From: Usnea hakonensis
Taxonomy: Eukaryota; Ascomycota; Lecanoromycetes; Lecanorales; Parmeliaceae
Length of the DNA stretch: 64,000 nt
Direction: 5' to 3'
NCBI GenBank assembly: GCA_013423325.1
Contig: BLJB01000069.1
Coordinates: 62,001 to 126,000 of the forward strand
Part shown: positions 23,338 through 34,884 of the stretch, in pieces
Position numbering within the stretch: position 1 is the first letter of the stretch
Layout: each line of letters opens with the position of its first letter
Notes under the pieces: model-generated
Told to the model about the DNA's origin: nothing
Database searches by the model: none
Seen by the model: the letters and a program-made list of their open reading frames with translations, nothing else
Made by a program: the position numbers and the translations under genes

Positions 23338-24862
23338 ATGGCGGAGAGTCAATCGACGAATGCTCTTGCGGCTGCCGAGGAGGAATCAGACTGGGAGTAC
23401 GAGTACGACGAGACGGAGACAGAGGCGAGCGAGCATTGCCTTCAATGCTCATCTCATAGCTAACAACGGCCGCCAGAGCTTCTACGTAACCCTTGACATG
23501 TCGTCAGCTGCCGATTATAGGAACCCTCGTGCCGATAAGCAAAATCCACAACCGCCGCCAGAGCATCTTCAACCAACTTCGTCAATTGCACCTACCACGC
23601 CTACAGCCCAAGACAATGCAGGTCCGTCGGAACCACCGGAAAGTCCAGCTCCAGGGGCATCGACACCCATGGATGTTGATCAAGCCGAAGAAGACCCATC
23701 ACTTTCCGGACCCGAAGACCGTATCCAGATCCTCGATCTCCACAGCCAAAATCCTCTCATCTCATACCAAAATCAGATGTACTCCTGCGAATGGACATCA
23801 ACCCTCGGCACAGATCTCCTACTCACGACTCCCACGCCCGACTTTTCACACCCGGTCCTCCGAGAGAAGCCAGATGTCTTGGTCCTGGCAGCGTCACGCA
23901 TCAAGCTCATGGGCCGACCAGCACAGATAGCCAACCGCCATGGCGCCAAAGAAGATAGCCAACAATCACCTCCAGCTCCCGAAACTTCAACTACTCTACC
24001 GAATACCGCCAGCGCAGAAACCCACATCCCATTCAAAATCCCCCTCGGCCCCATAGCCCCCCGCGCTCGACAAAAACAAGCCACCTTCCTCGAACGCTTC
24101 ATAGCCCTCAAAGCCCAAAAGGGCGAAAAAGACAGCGTCACAATCCACGCCCAAAAAGTGAACCAAGCATCTGGATGGCGCAGTCAACGAAGAGCCAGCG
24201 AGGCCATAGAAGACGGAGACGACGGTGACATCACCCCAAAGCAAAGCCGGCGGGGCAGAGCCACCATAGGAAGACCCCTGGGGAACAGGCGTATCAGAGG
24301 GCCACGGACAGCAAAAGGCGGCTTATTCCGAGACTATCGGCCACAGTTGTGGGATGCGCCGGGAGCAGGAGGCATCCGAGCCGGTCACTCCTCGACGCCA
24401 GAGAGCTGGGATCAGTTGGAGGAAGGCCCGAGCGACGGAACACAGACACCAGCTATTACAACTCTAAACCCTTCTCCATCCCCGGCTGACCAGCCTGCGC
24501 AAACGGGCAATGCACGCAGCCCGTCGCCCTCTGCGCCTGCTAGTGCCCATGTCTCCTCAGCATCTCATCTGCCGCCTCTGCCGCAAGCGACGAATGATGG
24601 CACCGAATCCGGCTCTGTTCACGCATTAGGCACCCCAAGTCCTGATCCAGCGGCATCACTAGAGCAAGCACAAACCAAAGTCACGGACGACGGTGCGATA
24701 CCCGCTTCTAGAGCAGGAGATGGCCAACCAGTACAGCAGGAGTGCGAGCAGACGGGAGATCCGAATGCAGAGCAGAACATGGTGATGTCGAGTGCCTCGA
24801 GTGGTATTGTAGAGGAAAAAGGGATGACAGCAGCTAGCGATGTCGAGATGAAGGATGCATGA
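23338..24862 (+). CDS. TFIIIC triple-barrel subunit (TFIIIC_sub6/tau55-like)
   Basis: Two exons, 23338-23424 and 23477-24862, encode 490 residues. The N-terminus has an acidic stretch (EEESDWEYEYDETETE) running into SFYVTLDM, and residues about 110-184 read RIQILDLHSQNPLISYQNQMY..CEW, GTDLLLTTP, LREKPDVLVLAASRIKLMGRPAQI. Together these match the TFIIIC triple-barrel domain of the RNA polymerase III factor TFIIIC. The remaining 300 residues are Pro/Ser-rich and probably disordered. The 52-bp intron begins GC (AG|GCGAGC) and ends CCAG with a GCTAAC branch site; no GT donor nearby keeps the frame. A longer open frame starting upstream in another register is not the gene, because it would skip the acidic N-terminus. 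Confidence 0.8.
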
Positions 24863-25923
24863 TAAAGGACCTTAGATTAGCTTGACTGGCAATGTACTCG
24901 TACGAGTGTGTCATTCTTGGATGGATAAGTTCATGGTTATAGTAAACAACATATGGCGCTGCACTTGAGAACCCGGGGTCATCTTGTAGCATATCTACTA
25001 TTCGCCATGAGGTCCTTATATCAAATCTACTATTCACAATGAGATCCATGTGCACATCTTGGTGTCTACGTGTCATTCTGCCTTGGGTTCTAAAGTATCA
25101 ACCGCCCACCGAGGGGAAGGTGTATTCTACGCACGATTTTGCCTTTTTCAGAAGACTGGGCGGTGGGTGGTTTAGAGAAGCTCGGTGGATGAGATCCCGT
25201 CCAACAAAAAGAGACCCTAAGCACGTGTAAAGTGACAGGTGGATAACAGACATCGCATCAGAAATAAAGAACGAGCCGACTGCAACGCGCTGCTACTGGA
25301 CTTTGCACGATTACTCCGAGGATTGAGGCCAAGCTATCGAGAGAATGCTGCAACGTGAGTGGGAAGGGAAGTTGAAAGACCTACCTACCGCATTTCCCCT
25401 TAACCACCCAGTGACCCCTGAGGCGACGGTAGCATGACCGAAGAAGGCGATTGCAGGAGGGAGTACTGATCGAAAGGAAAAGGCGGAGGTAAGAAGAGAG
25501 GGAGGGACGCGGGGTAGAAACGAGGACGTGGAGCGGAGGAGGTAGACGGCGAGGTTACGGTAGGTGGAGGAAAGGAGGGTTGGCGGCAGGAGTGTATGGG
25601 AATATTTTGGTGAGGTGGTCTGGTCTATGGAAGGGTTCGTCTCGATGGTACAGGACACGGAAGTTTCGCCGTCGGATCGAGAACGAGAACCGAGCTGCTG
25701 ACCATTAAGCCGTCTTGCCAACCACCCAAATTCTCATACGCTTTGCCTTTTTTTAAGAGATCGACGGGGTCCAAGCAAAAGAAATGAGAGCCCAGTACGT
25801 GACCTACGTAAATGCCCATGAGGGCGTATACAGTTGCTGTCATTCACCCTTAGTCTCGAACACCTGGGGTGTGATCGAAACCCCTAATGCTGAATATCTG
25901 CGACAAGTGTTCGGAGAGGTTAT
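24863..25923. other. Intergenic region with doubtful minus-strand frames
   Basis: About 1.06 kb between two convergent genes. Minus-strand frames at 25311-25721 and 25625-25843 (the latter starting MTATVYALMGIYV) could be pieces of a small spliced gene, since GTAGGT and TTAATGG...TCAG signals occur, but no family was recognised. Treated as non-coding. Confidence 0.4.
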
Positions 25924-26855
25924 CTACTCGGCAGTGTCGAGCTCGTCGTGAGCAGGAATCGGGGATCCCACGTCGACTATAATTGGTCCATCAGTGGCCT
26001 GTCCAGATCCGTTACAACGGGTCCATTTACCTTTGCGGTCATCCCCATTGGCGTTCTCACGATCGTCATCAACGTCGCGACGGCGATCCACATCCTTCAT
26101 TTCGCGATCTCTATCGTCAGGGCTTCGAGAGCGGTCTCGATCACGTCTATCGTAGTCGCGTTCGCGACGATCGTCTTTGCGAGGAGAGTAGTCGCCTCCT
26201 CTGCCTCGGCGAGGTGGGGATGCTGATCGGCGACGAGGAGAGCGATCACGTCGGCTGCCTGGACCACGGTCACCACCCCGTGCGTCACGGCCAGAGTCAA
26301 ACCGCCAGGATGCGGAAGGAGGCGTACGGGCCCACTAAACGCCGGTCAGCTCCGCTCAGAAGAGAATTGTAGTGTAGTGGAATGTGTCGTACCTCAATTT
26401 TCAAGACATCGTCGCGCCCGAGACGCTTGTTGTGCATCTCGTGATAGGCATCGTCTGCGTCGCGTCGACTTTCATATTCGACGAAAGCGAACCTGATTGC
26501 CGTGTGAGTCTATCTGAACTTTTTAAGGTATGGACAGTCCCACGCCCGAGTGACTTACAGTCTGCTTGCAGCGCTTCGTGGAGCAGGAATGTCGCATCGC
26601 ACAAGGCGTCCGTAGCTAAAGGCTAGTTAGAACGATGGTCGGCTGAGGTCATCAGACGGCTGCAGGTCGGGGGACAGAGTTGAAGAAGTATGAGTGGGTA
26701 GAATGCCCATCTATTTGACGATGTTGGGAGGCAGGCTGGCAGGAGGAAGGGAGGTTGGTGTGGGCGTACCGTTCGAACTCGTATGCCAGATCACGGGCTC
26801 GCGTACCGTGGCCAAAGCCGGTAACATAAAGAGTTGTACCGCCTCCTCGCGACAT
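25924..26855 (-). CDS. SR-type RNA-binding protein with one RRM
   Basis: Four exons on the minus strand, 26855-26770, 26615-26559, 26492-26393 and 26334-25924, encode 217 residues. An N-terminal RRM shows RNP2 (TLYVTGFGHGTRA) and RNP1 (RLFAFVEYES) with DADDAYHEMHNKRL. It is followed by a basic tail rich in RS, RD and DR dipeptides (SRRDRSPRRRSASPPRRGRGG, DRDRSRSPDDRDRE) and an acidic C-terminus. Such proteins bind exonic enhancers and help splice-site choice; S. pombe Srp1 is the nearest type. Introns are 154, 66 and 58 bp, and two of them interrupt the RRM. All joins keep the RRM intact. Target RNAs unknown. Confidence 0.88.
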
Positions 26856-27585
26856 GATGAGACTTGGGTGTTATCGTAGTATTGATGAGAGCTCACGAGA
26901 TTAGAAGATACGGGGAATGTCTGCAAAGCTTCCAGTGTGACTTTGAAGTCGAGGTTAAGATTCGCCAAGGCTCAAGGGGTAAGGTACTTCAAAGATCGCT
27001 TGCTTTGGGTTTAGGTTTTCAAGGGGCTAGCGCATGATGAGTCAGCATCTCCGAATCTCAAAATAACTTGGATCTTGCATGGCGAAAATCCTCCAAATTG
27101 TCCAATGTCCTTGGTCTGACAGGCACGCTGAGAAATGATAGGTTAATCATCCTACACAATTTTGCTCGTATCACCAGTGTGTGTTTGCATAAATCACTCA
27201 ATTGTAACAATCCGTCAGGTAGGTAAGGCACAGCCTAAAATGGCAAAGCTTTGCTAGGGGCCAGAACCAAAAAAAAAAAAAAAATAAGGCTTACTTTTCT
27301 TCTCCCTACAGACAAACCGAAAGTCACAGTAATCCATAGCAAACTGCATTTCATGGAATCAGCTTCCGATCGCGAAGAGCCAGTGTCGTTTTTATATTCG
27401 CCGCGTCGGCCTTACCTGTATGCCTCTCTGGCGACACATTTCCAACGCCTGCGTTGCAGATCCCTACAGCCTCAATTCCAACCCAACCTCCGCGCATGAG
27501 ACCCACGTATCTGGCTTCATATCGAGATTGAAACATCGTGCTTGACTCGGAATTCGTTTGTGAGTTCTCCTAAGAGTCTTTCGCG
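26856..27585. other. Divergent promoter region SR protein / mitochondrial carrier
   Basis: About 730 bp between divergent genes. Contains an A-rich run near 27269-27286. No separate gene is supported. Confidence 0.55.
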
Positions 27586-28773
27586 ATGAATGTCGATCGG
27601 AAAGAGCCTTCGCCCGTGGCCAGGGTAGAAGGGCAAGGCTCCCGCCGTCCTGCTCCAATATCCCGCATACTACAATTACGGCATACCATTGCCCAGCCTG
27701 TGCTCGCTGCTTTCATGGCCGGAGGTGTCGCGGGAGCTGTCTCAAGAACGGTCGTGTCACCACTCGAGCGACTCAAGATTTTATTCCAAATACAGAGCGC
27801 TGGAAGGACGGAATACAAGCTGCCTGTTGGCAAAGGACTCATGAAGATGTGGAAAGATGAAGGATGGAGGGGATTCTTGCGAGGAAATGGCGCCAATTGT
27901 ATACGGATAATACCCTATTCGGCTGTGCAATTCTCAAGCTACAATTTGTACAGGAAGGTAAGAAGACCATAGGGTCTGTCATTATTGAGTCATGCTGTAA
28001 GGAAACTGCTCATCATGGTCCGAAATAGTTTGCAGGCATCCAGCAGGATGTCCCCACAGCGCCTTGGAAAAACCTCTTGTGTGGAGGGCTGGCGGGAATA
28101 ACGTCAGTCACCTTTACGTACCCACTCGATCTCATTAGAACTCGACTTTCTGTGCAAACCGCAGACTTTTCTGGACTTACAGAGGCGGAAAAGAAGAACA
28201 TGCCTGGGATGTGGAGAATCATGGTCAACGTATACAAGACCGAAGGTGGTATATTGGCCTTATATGGTGGCTACATCCCGACAATAGCTGGCGTTGCACC
28301 ATATGTGAGCAAGGTCCTGTTACATGGCGTTGTTTACCCACTGATGATTCCAGGTCGGTCTTAATTTTATGACCTACGAGTGGGTGAGGCAGTACTTGAC
28401 ACCCAAAGGTGATAAGAATCCCTCAAATTGGCGAAAGCTTCTTGCAGGTGCTATCTCTGGAGCCATTGCTCAGACTTGCACATATCCTCTGTATGGTACT
28501 CTCCTGGCGCTATCCATGATGAAGGCTGATCTTGGCAGCGATGTTCTTCGCCGCAGGTTTCAAATCAACAAGATGAAAAGTATGGGCTATAAATACAAGG
28601 GCATCTTCGACGCAATCAGAATTATCGCTTCTCAGGAAGGTTTCCGCGGTTTTTACAAGGGCATCAACCCGAACCTGCTCAAGGTCGCGCCGAGCATGGC
28701 CAGCAGCTTCTTGAGCTTTGAGGTCACCAGAGACTTTTTGGTTCGCCTGGGAGAAGATGGTGACGCCCCCTAG
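27586..28773 (+). CDS. Mitochondrial carrier, YPR011C-like (APS/PAPS type)
   Basis: Four exons, 27586-27957, 28029-28304, 28354-28490 and 28539-28773, encode 339 residues of the SLC25 family, six-helix transporters of the inner mitochondrial membrane. The three carrier signatures are complete: PLERLKILFQ, PLDLIRTRL and PLDVLRRRFQ, each followed by the G-rich half-repeat (FLRGNGANCIRI, LYGGYIPTIAGVAPY, FYKGINPNLLKVAPS). The sequence resembles yeast Ypr011c, reported to carry adenosine 5'-phosphosulfate and PAPS, more than the CoA carrier Leu5, through NCIRI-PYSAVQF, SVQTADFS and LRRRFQ. Introns are 71, 48-49 bp long and lie at helix boundaries; the last splits the third signature. Substrate assignment is inference. 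Confidence 0.88.
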
Positions 28774-29278
28774 AGGTCGGATGGCCTCAATAACAAAGTG
28801 ACCGGTGTTGGTCAATTATCGTGCAAATTACGGATGGAAGATACCCATAGAAGATACTGAAATTTTGGTTTCTTTTTCATAATCCGGCGTTCTGTGACGG
28901 GCATGGCTAAATGCATCTGGGGTTGTCATGAAGCGACATTTGGAGCATCCTTTTTGCATCGGTTCCTTTAAGATCAGGAAGCCTCTTTACTCCATAGAGC
29001 GGCCACTGCATCTGGACGAGTGATGCTAGTATAGATAGGTCGAGTATAGATGTATAAAAAGGCTCTCATGTACATTGTGAGAAGATAGTTTGAACTTTCA
29101 ATATCTGAAATATAAAATGTTTGTCCGGAATTTTGCTGAAAATATTCAGCCCTACTGCGGACTGCATACCTAAGCGAGCCCACGCAAAAGATATCGCGCT
29201 AGTAAAAGCCCAGCAAATCCACACTTCGACCTCGTTCACTGTATCGACAACAACAATCGATAATCCACAACTGTAACG
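28774..29278. other. Carrier to RPL18 intergenic region
   Basis: About 505 bp with the carrier 3' end and the RPL18 promoter. No gene seen; the last 60 bp are CAA-rich leader. Confidence 0.5.
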
Positions 29279-30214
29279 ATGGGTGAGTTTATCAATGCCA
29301 AACTCCACTGCAATACGATTTATTTGTCCCGAGAGTGCTTGCCTTCGTCTCCCCAGTGGCAACCGAGCGAGCGTGAAGCTACAGCGCCTGGACTTGCAAA
29401 TGAAATAAAGGCCAGCACGGCTGACGAAGCTGCAATTTACAGGTATCGACCTCGACAAACATCATGTGCGCAGCACCCACCGCAAAGCGCCAAAGAGCGA
29501 AAACGTGTACCTCAAGCTGCTCGTCAAGCTCTATCGCTTCCTAGCTCGTACGTGCTATCCTCCCTCGTTCATCCCACATCTCTATCCCTCCACTTTTCCC
29601 TCCCAGACCAAAATTTCATCTTCACACCCCTATCCTCACACCACCCCCACAGGCAAAACAGACTCCAACTTCAACAAAGTCGTTCTCCGCCGGCTCTTCA
29701 TGTCCCGCACGAACCGCGCCCCCCTCTCCCTCTCCCGCCTCAGCATGCTCGCCTCCCGCGGCACCTCTGAAAAAGGAGCCCCCACAGACAAAACGATTGT
29801 CGTAATCGGCACCATCACCGACGACACCCGCCTGCTGAAGGTGCCCGAGAAGCTCACCATTGCGGCGCTCCACTTCACGGCGACTGCGAGAGCGCGGATC
29901 GAGAAGGCGGGCGGGGAGTGCTTGACGCTCGATCAGTTAGCGCTGAGGGCGCCGACGGGGAGTGGGACGTTGTTGTTGAGAGGACCGAAGAATGCGAGGG
30001 AGGCGGTGAAGCATTTTGGGTTTGGGCCGCATAGTGGGAAGGTGAGTCTTACTCTGTATCCTTGGATGGCGGGAATTAGATAGAGTTGGGTTGAGATTGT
30101 CGAGGGTTGCTTGGCTGACTTTGTGTTGAAACGTAGAAACCTTACGTCGAGAGCAAAGGCAGGAAGTTTGAGCGTGCACGTGGACGGAGACGATCTAGGG
30201 GTTTCAAGGTCTAG
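29279..30214 (+). CDS. RPL18: 60S ribosomal protein L18 (eL18)
   Basis: Cytosolic large-subunit ribosomal protein. Four exons, 29279-29282, 29443-29547, 29653-30041 and 30137-30214, encode 191 residues. Hallmarks: GIDLDKHHVRSTHRKAPKSE, LKLLVKLYRFLAR, VVLRRLFMSRTNR, APLSLSRL, IVVIGTITDDTRLL, KAGGECLTLDQLALRAPTG and the C-terminal KPYVESKGRKFERARGRR. The first coding exon is four bases (ATGG), with donor GTGAGT right after, so as in the neighbouring RPL19 gene the first intron lies at the very start of the coding sequence, a common place for fungal ribosomal protein introns. Introns are 160, 105 and 95 bp. It faces PRO2 tail to tail. Confidence 0.95.
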
Positions 30215-30524
30215 ATCGTGGCTTCGTGTGGGACAGCTATCTGTTGGTCTAGGCTCGCTGGTGAATGGATCGATGGAAAAACGAACGAACGGCAAGCTTG
30301 CTACGGGTCTCACTGGCCATGAAGTGTTCGAGGGTAGCAAACAATGCAATTACAAAAATTATTGCTTCCCAGCTAGCAATCAATCTACGATCACAATTAC
30401 TCTTACGTTCCACACCGGCACGTTCGTTTGTGAAGCATCGTCCGCATCAATCAAAAAAATGAATCCTATATCCAGCCTATAACTTTTAAACTCCCACCCC
30501 GTAAAAACAACCCCCCAGACCCCC
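30215..30524. other. Convergent 3' intergenic region RPL18 / PRO2
   Basis: About 310 bp holding the 3' ends of two convergent genes; no coding potential recognised. Confidence 0.5.
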
Positions 30525-32096
30525 TCACCCCCCCAACGGCAACCTCTCATGCTTCCAACTCTTCCCCCCCACCCCATACTCCCCCGCCACCTGCCCGCAC
30601 CCCTTGACCAAATACTTATAAATCATCAACCCCTCCAACCCCACCGGCCCCCTCGCATGGATCTTATTCGTACTAATCCCCACCTCCGTCCCAAACCCAA
30701 ACCTCATCCCGTCCGCCATCCTCGTGCTCGTATTCCAAAACACGCACGCCGAATCCACGCCGGATTGGAACTGGTTCGCTATCTCCGGTGAGGAAGTGAG
30801 GATGGCGTCGGTGTGGTTTGAGGAGTGGGTGTTTATGTGGGCGATTGCGAGGGCGCAGGATGTGTTTGGGGAGGTGTCGGGGGTTGTGGGAGTGGGGATT
30901 GTTTTGATGGCGAGGATGGGGGCGAGGAATTCGGTTGTGAAGTCTTGATCTGTGGCGTCTTGGAGGATTGTGGATTCGTTTTTGGGGAGGGAAGCTGAGA
31001 GGGCGGTTTTGGAGGGAGCGTCGCAGCGGAGGGAGACGCCGTTTTTGAGGAGAGCGGAGGCGACTGCTGGGAGAATGGTGGATAGGGCGGCTGCGTCGAT
31101 AAGGAGCGTTTCGACGGCATTGCACGCGGCCGGGTAGCCGAGTTTGGCATCGAGTAGGATCTTGACTGCCATTTCTGGGTCTGCGTCTTTGTGGATGTAG
31201 ATGCTGCAAAGGCCGTCTGCGTGGCCGAGGACAGGGATGCGCGTGTTGTTCTTGATGTAGCGGACGAGCTCGTTGGAACCACGCGGTATGACGAGATCGA
31301 TATATTTGTCGAGTTCAAGAAGCGAAGCTATGACGTCTCGAGCAGTGACGAGTTGGATTGAGGCGTTAGGGACTAGAGTGTTTGTCAAGGCGTTGGATAT
31401 GGTCGTAGAGATGGCGCGGAATGAGAGGGTAGTTTCCTTGCCACCTGGATTGTCAGTGTCGATAGTGAGTGATCTTGTGCGAGTAGCTACCTTTGAGAAT
31501 GGCTGCATTTCCGGACTTGATAGCTAGAGAAGCAATGTTGGCGATGACTTCTGGACGAGCCTCAAAAATGATTAAAAGAACCCCAATTGGGCATGTCACT
31601 CTCTGCAGTTCAAGGCCGTCGTCTAGCCTTGTTCTTAAGGTGGTCTTGTTGACTATGTCGTACACTTGCTACAGATTCAATGCATCACAGGATCAGAGGG
31701 TTTTCTCGCCGTCTGCTGTGGTGCAAGGCTCCTGTAAGCACTATGTACGAGCTATCAGCCTTCGTGTTTCGCGCTTCTTTGGAGAAGACCCTTACCAGGA
31801 TCGTCAAGCTCTCGAACGTCTAATATACCCTGCAGCATGTCCTCCCATTTGCCTTTCCTTCCCAGATCCAGCCTCTTCAGGACGCTCTGACTAAGCTCAC
31901 CATCTTCGGCTGCCTTCATTGCCAGCTCCAGATCCTTTGCATTGGCTGCGAGAATAGTATCTTTTGCCTGTTGTAAAGCCTTGTGTATGACTGTCAAGGC
32001 ATCGTTCCGAGCTTGCGCTGGTAATATCGCTAGATTTCGCGAAGAAATCGAGGCTACTTTAGCGATTTCTAGCGGAGATGAGTCTGTTAATGACAT
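30525..32096 (-). CDS. PRO2: Gamma-glutamyl phosphate reductase
   Basis: NADPH-dependent enzyme that turns gamma-glutamyl phosphate into glutamate semialdehyde, the second step of proline synthesis. Three minus-strand exons, 32096-31796, 31664-31491 and 31444-30525, encode 464 residues. Support: RLDDGLELQRVTCPIGVLLIIFEARPEV, ASLAIKSGNAAILKGGKE, LVIPRGSNELV, VLGHADGLCSIYI, YPAACNAVETLLI (catalytic Cys in PAACNA), SACVFWNTSTRMADG and FGFGTEVGISTNKIHARGPVGLEGL. The second-exon acceptor is CAAG (31665), which restores DDP-VYDIVNK; an upstream TAG gives the wrong phase. Introns are 131 and 46 bp. The start ATG at 32096 gives the usual length. Shares a roughly 530-bp divergent promoter region with CSN3. 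Confidence 0.93.
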
Positions 32097-32626
32097 TTTT
32101 CCTATCCCAGAAGATGATAGAAACCGCCTATATTTGAGTAACAGATAGAAGTAAAGCACAGCGAAATTGGATCAATCCTGAAGAGTCGCAATGATAATGG
32201 GTGTACGTATTAGTGCTACCAGGGTCAGAATTCGGGTGCGACTTTGCAAGTAACAATCCTCGCTAGCTCCGTTCTTCACTTGTGTATAGAACTTTGTCTT
32301 TGTAAGACTCTTGGCACTTGAGACACAATCTCACAAAAGCTGACATCAAATGATAACAAGATGAAGGTTTTTCATGATGACCCTGATAAGAACCTCTATT
32401 GCATTTGTGCCTATGTGTTCTGTGTCAGGATTATGATTTACCTTATTTGGACATTCTCACCCGCCGCTTATCGCGTCTATCGCCTATGCCTGTTCGCTTC
32501 TTTAGTGCTTCTGTTGCTCCGAAGATTACCCAACGATTATGATGCATGAAGTGCAGTGTCATATAATCTCATAAATTCATGTTGTGAGACTTCAGAGAAA
32601 GGCAAATCATTCTCACCATACTCACT
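32097..32626. other. Divergent promoter region PRO2 / CSN3
   Basis: About 530 bp between two start codons. A small plus-strand frame at 32361-32549 is Leu/Tyr-rich and has no recognisable family. No operator was identified. Confidence 0.5.
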
Positions 32627-34412
32627 ATGGATACGCTCCTCCCTCAGCTCCTTTCATTTCCTCCTCATCCAGAACCTGCGAAACCGCTATCAGATTCAGA
32701 ATATGACAAACACATCAAGAACTTAATTCAAAACATCAACACAATACCTGCGAGCAAGCTCACCTCCGGGGTTCCTGGAGGAGGTGACCTGCTTGATGTA
32801 TGTATAGCCCTGTAAGCTCTAAGAGCTTGCCCGGAGCTTTGACTGACGTAGTATCGAAATACAGATTATCGATCCTTCGAGAAACACGATTCCCTACCTT
32901 TACACATTACTCGCTCACATATGTGGCTCCACGGGCAAGCAGAAGTCTAGTGGAGTATCAGATACATTTACTCCAGGATCGCCCCTCTGGCAGAAGATGC
33001 TGGACTTTATGGAACGCTTCGATGTGCGTCAGATCAGATACGCAGGCACGGAGCTTCGGCGCCTGATAGATACGACGGCAGCCAAAGCGCAACGAGTGTC
33101 ACAAGTAAGCTCTCCGGCTGCGAGAAAGTGCAAGATGAGACGCCTAACGATGTTCTCAGCCATGGGAAGGTATTCCTCCTATCAGATCGGCCATACTACG
33201 CGTGGACGAGTCAGGTGCAACCTTCACATCATCACATACCACCTTTGCCCGCTTATGCCTTGGAGCGCGTGCGTATACCGCAGCGTTGCCCGTACTTGAC
33301 CGGAACATATACCACTTTCCGCCCGGCACCAACAAATCGGCTGAGAATCTGATGTTTCCATACCTCTCCTCACTTCACGACTTTAGTTCCACTTTCATCA
33401 TACCAGATTCTGGCCTATCAGCCAAGCTGGAATATCGCGATCACCTAATGTACTTCCTCTATGGTGCCATGATTCTCATGGCCTTGAAAAAATGGAAGCG
33501 AGCACTCCTTTTCCTTGAAATTGTCGTCATGTCGCCCATTGTCAATAATATCAGCAAGATTCAAGTGGATGCTTACAAGAGGTGGGTTCTGGTCAGTCTA
33601 CTGTATAAAGGACACGTAAGTTTTGCAAGTGATCTTAAAAGCCTTGGCTAAGCCCTCTGACGGTCCGTCTTCAGCCTTCGCATCTGCCGAAAACATTAAG
33701 TCAACAGGCTATAAAGCAGTATCATGCAACCAGTAAGGCTTACGAGGGGCTGGCGGACGTCTTCAAAGAAGGGATACTCAATGAAGAGTCTGTTCAGAGA
33801 CTTATCGAGGAGGCTACTGCTGGTGAAGCATGGTGGGATCCAGTAAGTCATCTAGGACCCCACAAGAGCATTATTGTGCCTTTACTCGGGTTGCTCACTG
33901 TCATCCACTAGGATCACAATCGTGGCCTCGTATTACAAGTGGTCAAAGCTTTTCGCCAATTTTCTGTCTTGAAGCTTGGGAATACCTTTGCTGCATTGAC
34001 GGTAGCTGACGTTGCACGTCGTACATCACCCGATCCCAACGATTATGCTGAGACGGGAGAGTACGTGATTCACCTAATCTCTACTGGCGTTCTGAATGCC
34101 ACAATCTCTCAGCCATCGAATGATCCTGCTTGCTGGATCCTACGATTCTCGGACCCCACGAGCGGGCCGTTGTCTCATACAGAAGAGCAACAACACCAAC
34201 ATTTGGAGAAACAAACCCGAAAGATCAAGTTACTCATGGAGCACATCCACGAAATTGATCGAAAGCTGAGTCTCAACAAAGACTACATTGCGGAGGCTAA
34301 GAAAGCGAAGAAGGCACGCCTAACCGTCATCGAGAGTGGGGTAGACGAGGCCACGTGGGCTACACAGAACGATGTTTATGAGCATGATGAAGACATCATG
34401 GCTGACGTGTGA
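32627..34412 (+). CDS. CSN3: COP9 signalosome subunit 3
   Basis: Subunit of the nuclear COP9 signalosome, which removes NEDD8 from cullins and so tunes SCF-type ubiquitin ligases. Five exons, 32627-32797, 32865-33104, 33160-33615, 33675-33842 and 33912-34412, encode 511 residues. The sequence shows the CSN3 order: an N-terminal helical part, GIPPIRSAILRVDESG, FTSSHTTFARLCLGARAYTAALPVLD, YLFYGAMILMALKKWKRALLFLEIVV (helical repeats), PKTLSQQAIKQYHATSKAYEGL, and a PCI-type winged-helix region (GLVLQVVKAFRQFSVLKLGNTFAALTV) before a basic C-terminal helix. Introns are 67, 55, 59 and 69 bp, all phase 0. Presence of CSN3 is typical of filamentous ascomycetes and absent from Saccharomyces. Confidence 0.88.
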
Positions 34413-34884
34413 TACTCGGAAGTTGTTCAGTGATGACTTCACTCAGTCGCTGCTCGTCTTTCAATATTTACCTTGAGGGTCAATGCCAGTGGCAGAAAAT
34501 GTTTTTATCAGGGTGCATGAGCGCGGTGTTCTTAGCGAAATGCATAGCAGCGGTGCATTGTGAAGAGTGCAGTTGCATTGGTAGACAAAGGATGAATGCA
34601 GGTGTTTGTTAAATGACCATGGCAAAATGGCTTTCTCTCAATCAGTGAATACTTTAAATAAGCTGGTTGGCTCTCCAATCTTCAAATCACGTGATGATTG
34701 TCTAGTGGCAAAAAATCGTCGGAGTCTATTCAAATTGATGCCTTCATCTCTAGCTCCATCTCCATTCACCACCATACTACTTTACTTACCTAGGTACTCA
34801 CATATCAACCCCACAACACACACACACACACTGAGAATCTTCTTCTGAATTCAATCTACAACCAAGCCTTACATTGCACCTAAA
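34413..34884. other. CSN3 to ISU1 intergenic region
   Basis: About 470 bp including the ISU1 promoter; a short CA repeat lies near 34816-34830. No gene recognised. Confidence 0.5.

Noticed and set aside
23231..23476. Upstream open frame continuous with the TFIIIC gene
   Set aside because: It uses a different register and would drop the conserved acidic stretch that the spliced model restores.
25311..25843. Two minus-strand frames between the TFIIIC and SR protein genes
   Set aside because: Splice-like signals exist, but no join gives a recognisable protein; kept only as a remark in the intergenic entry.
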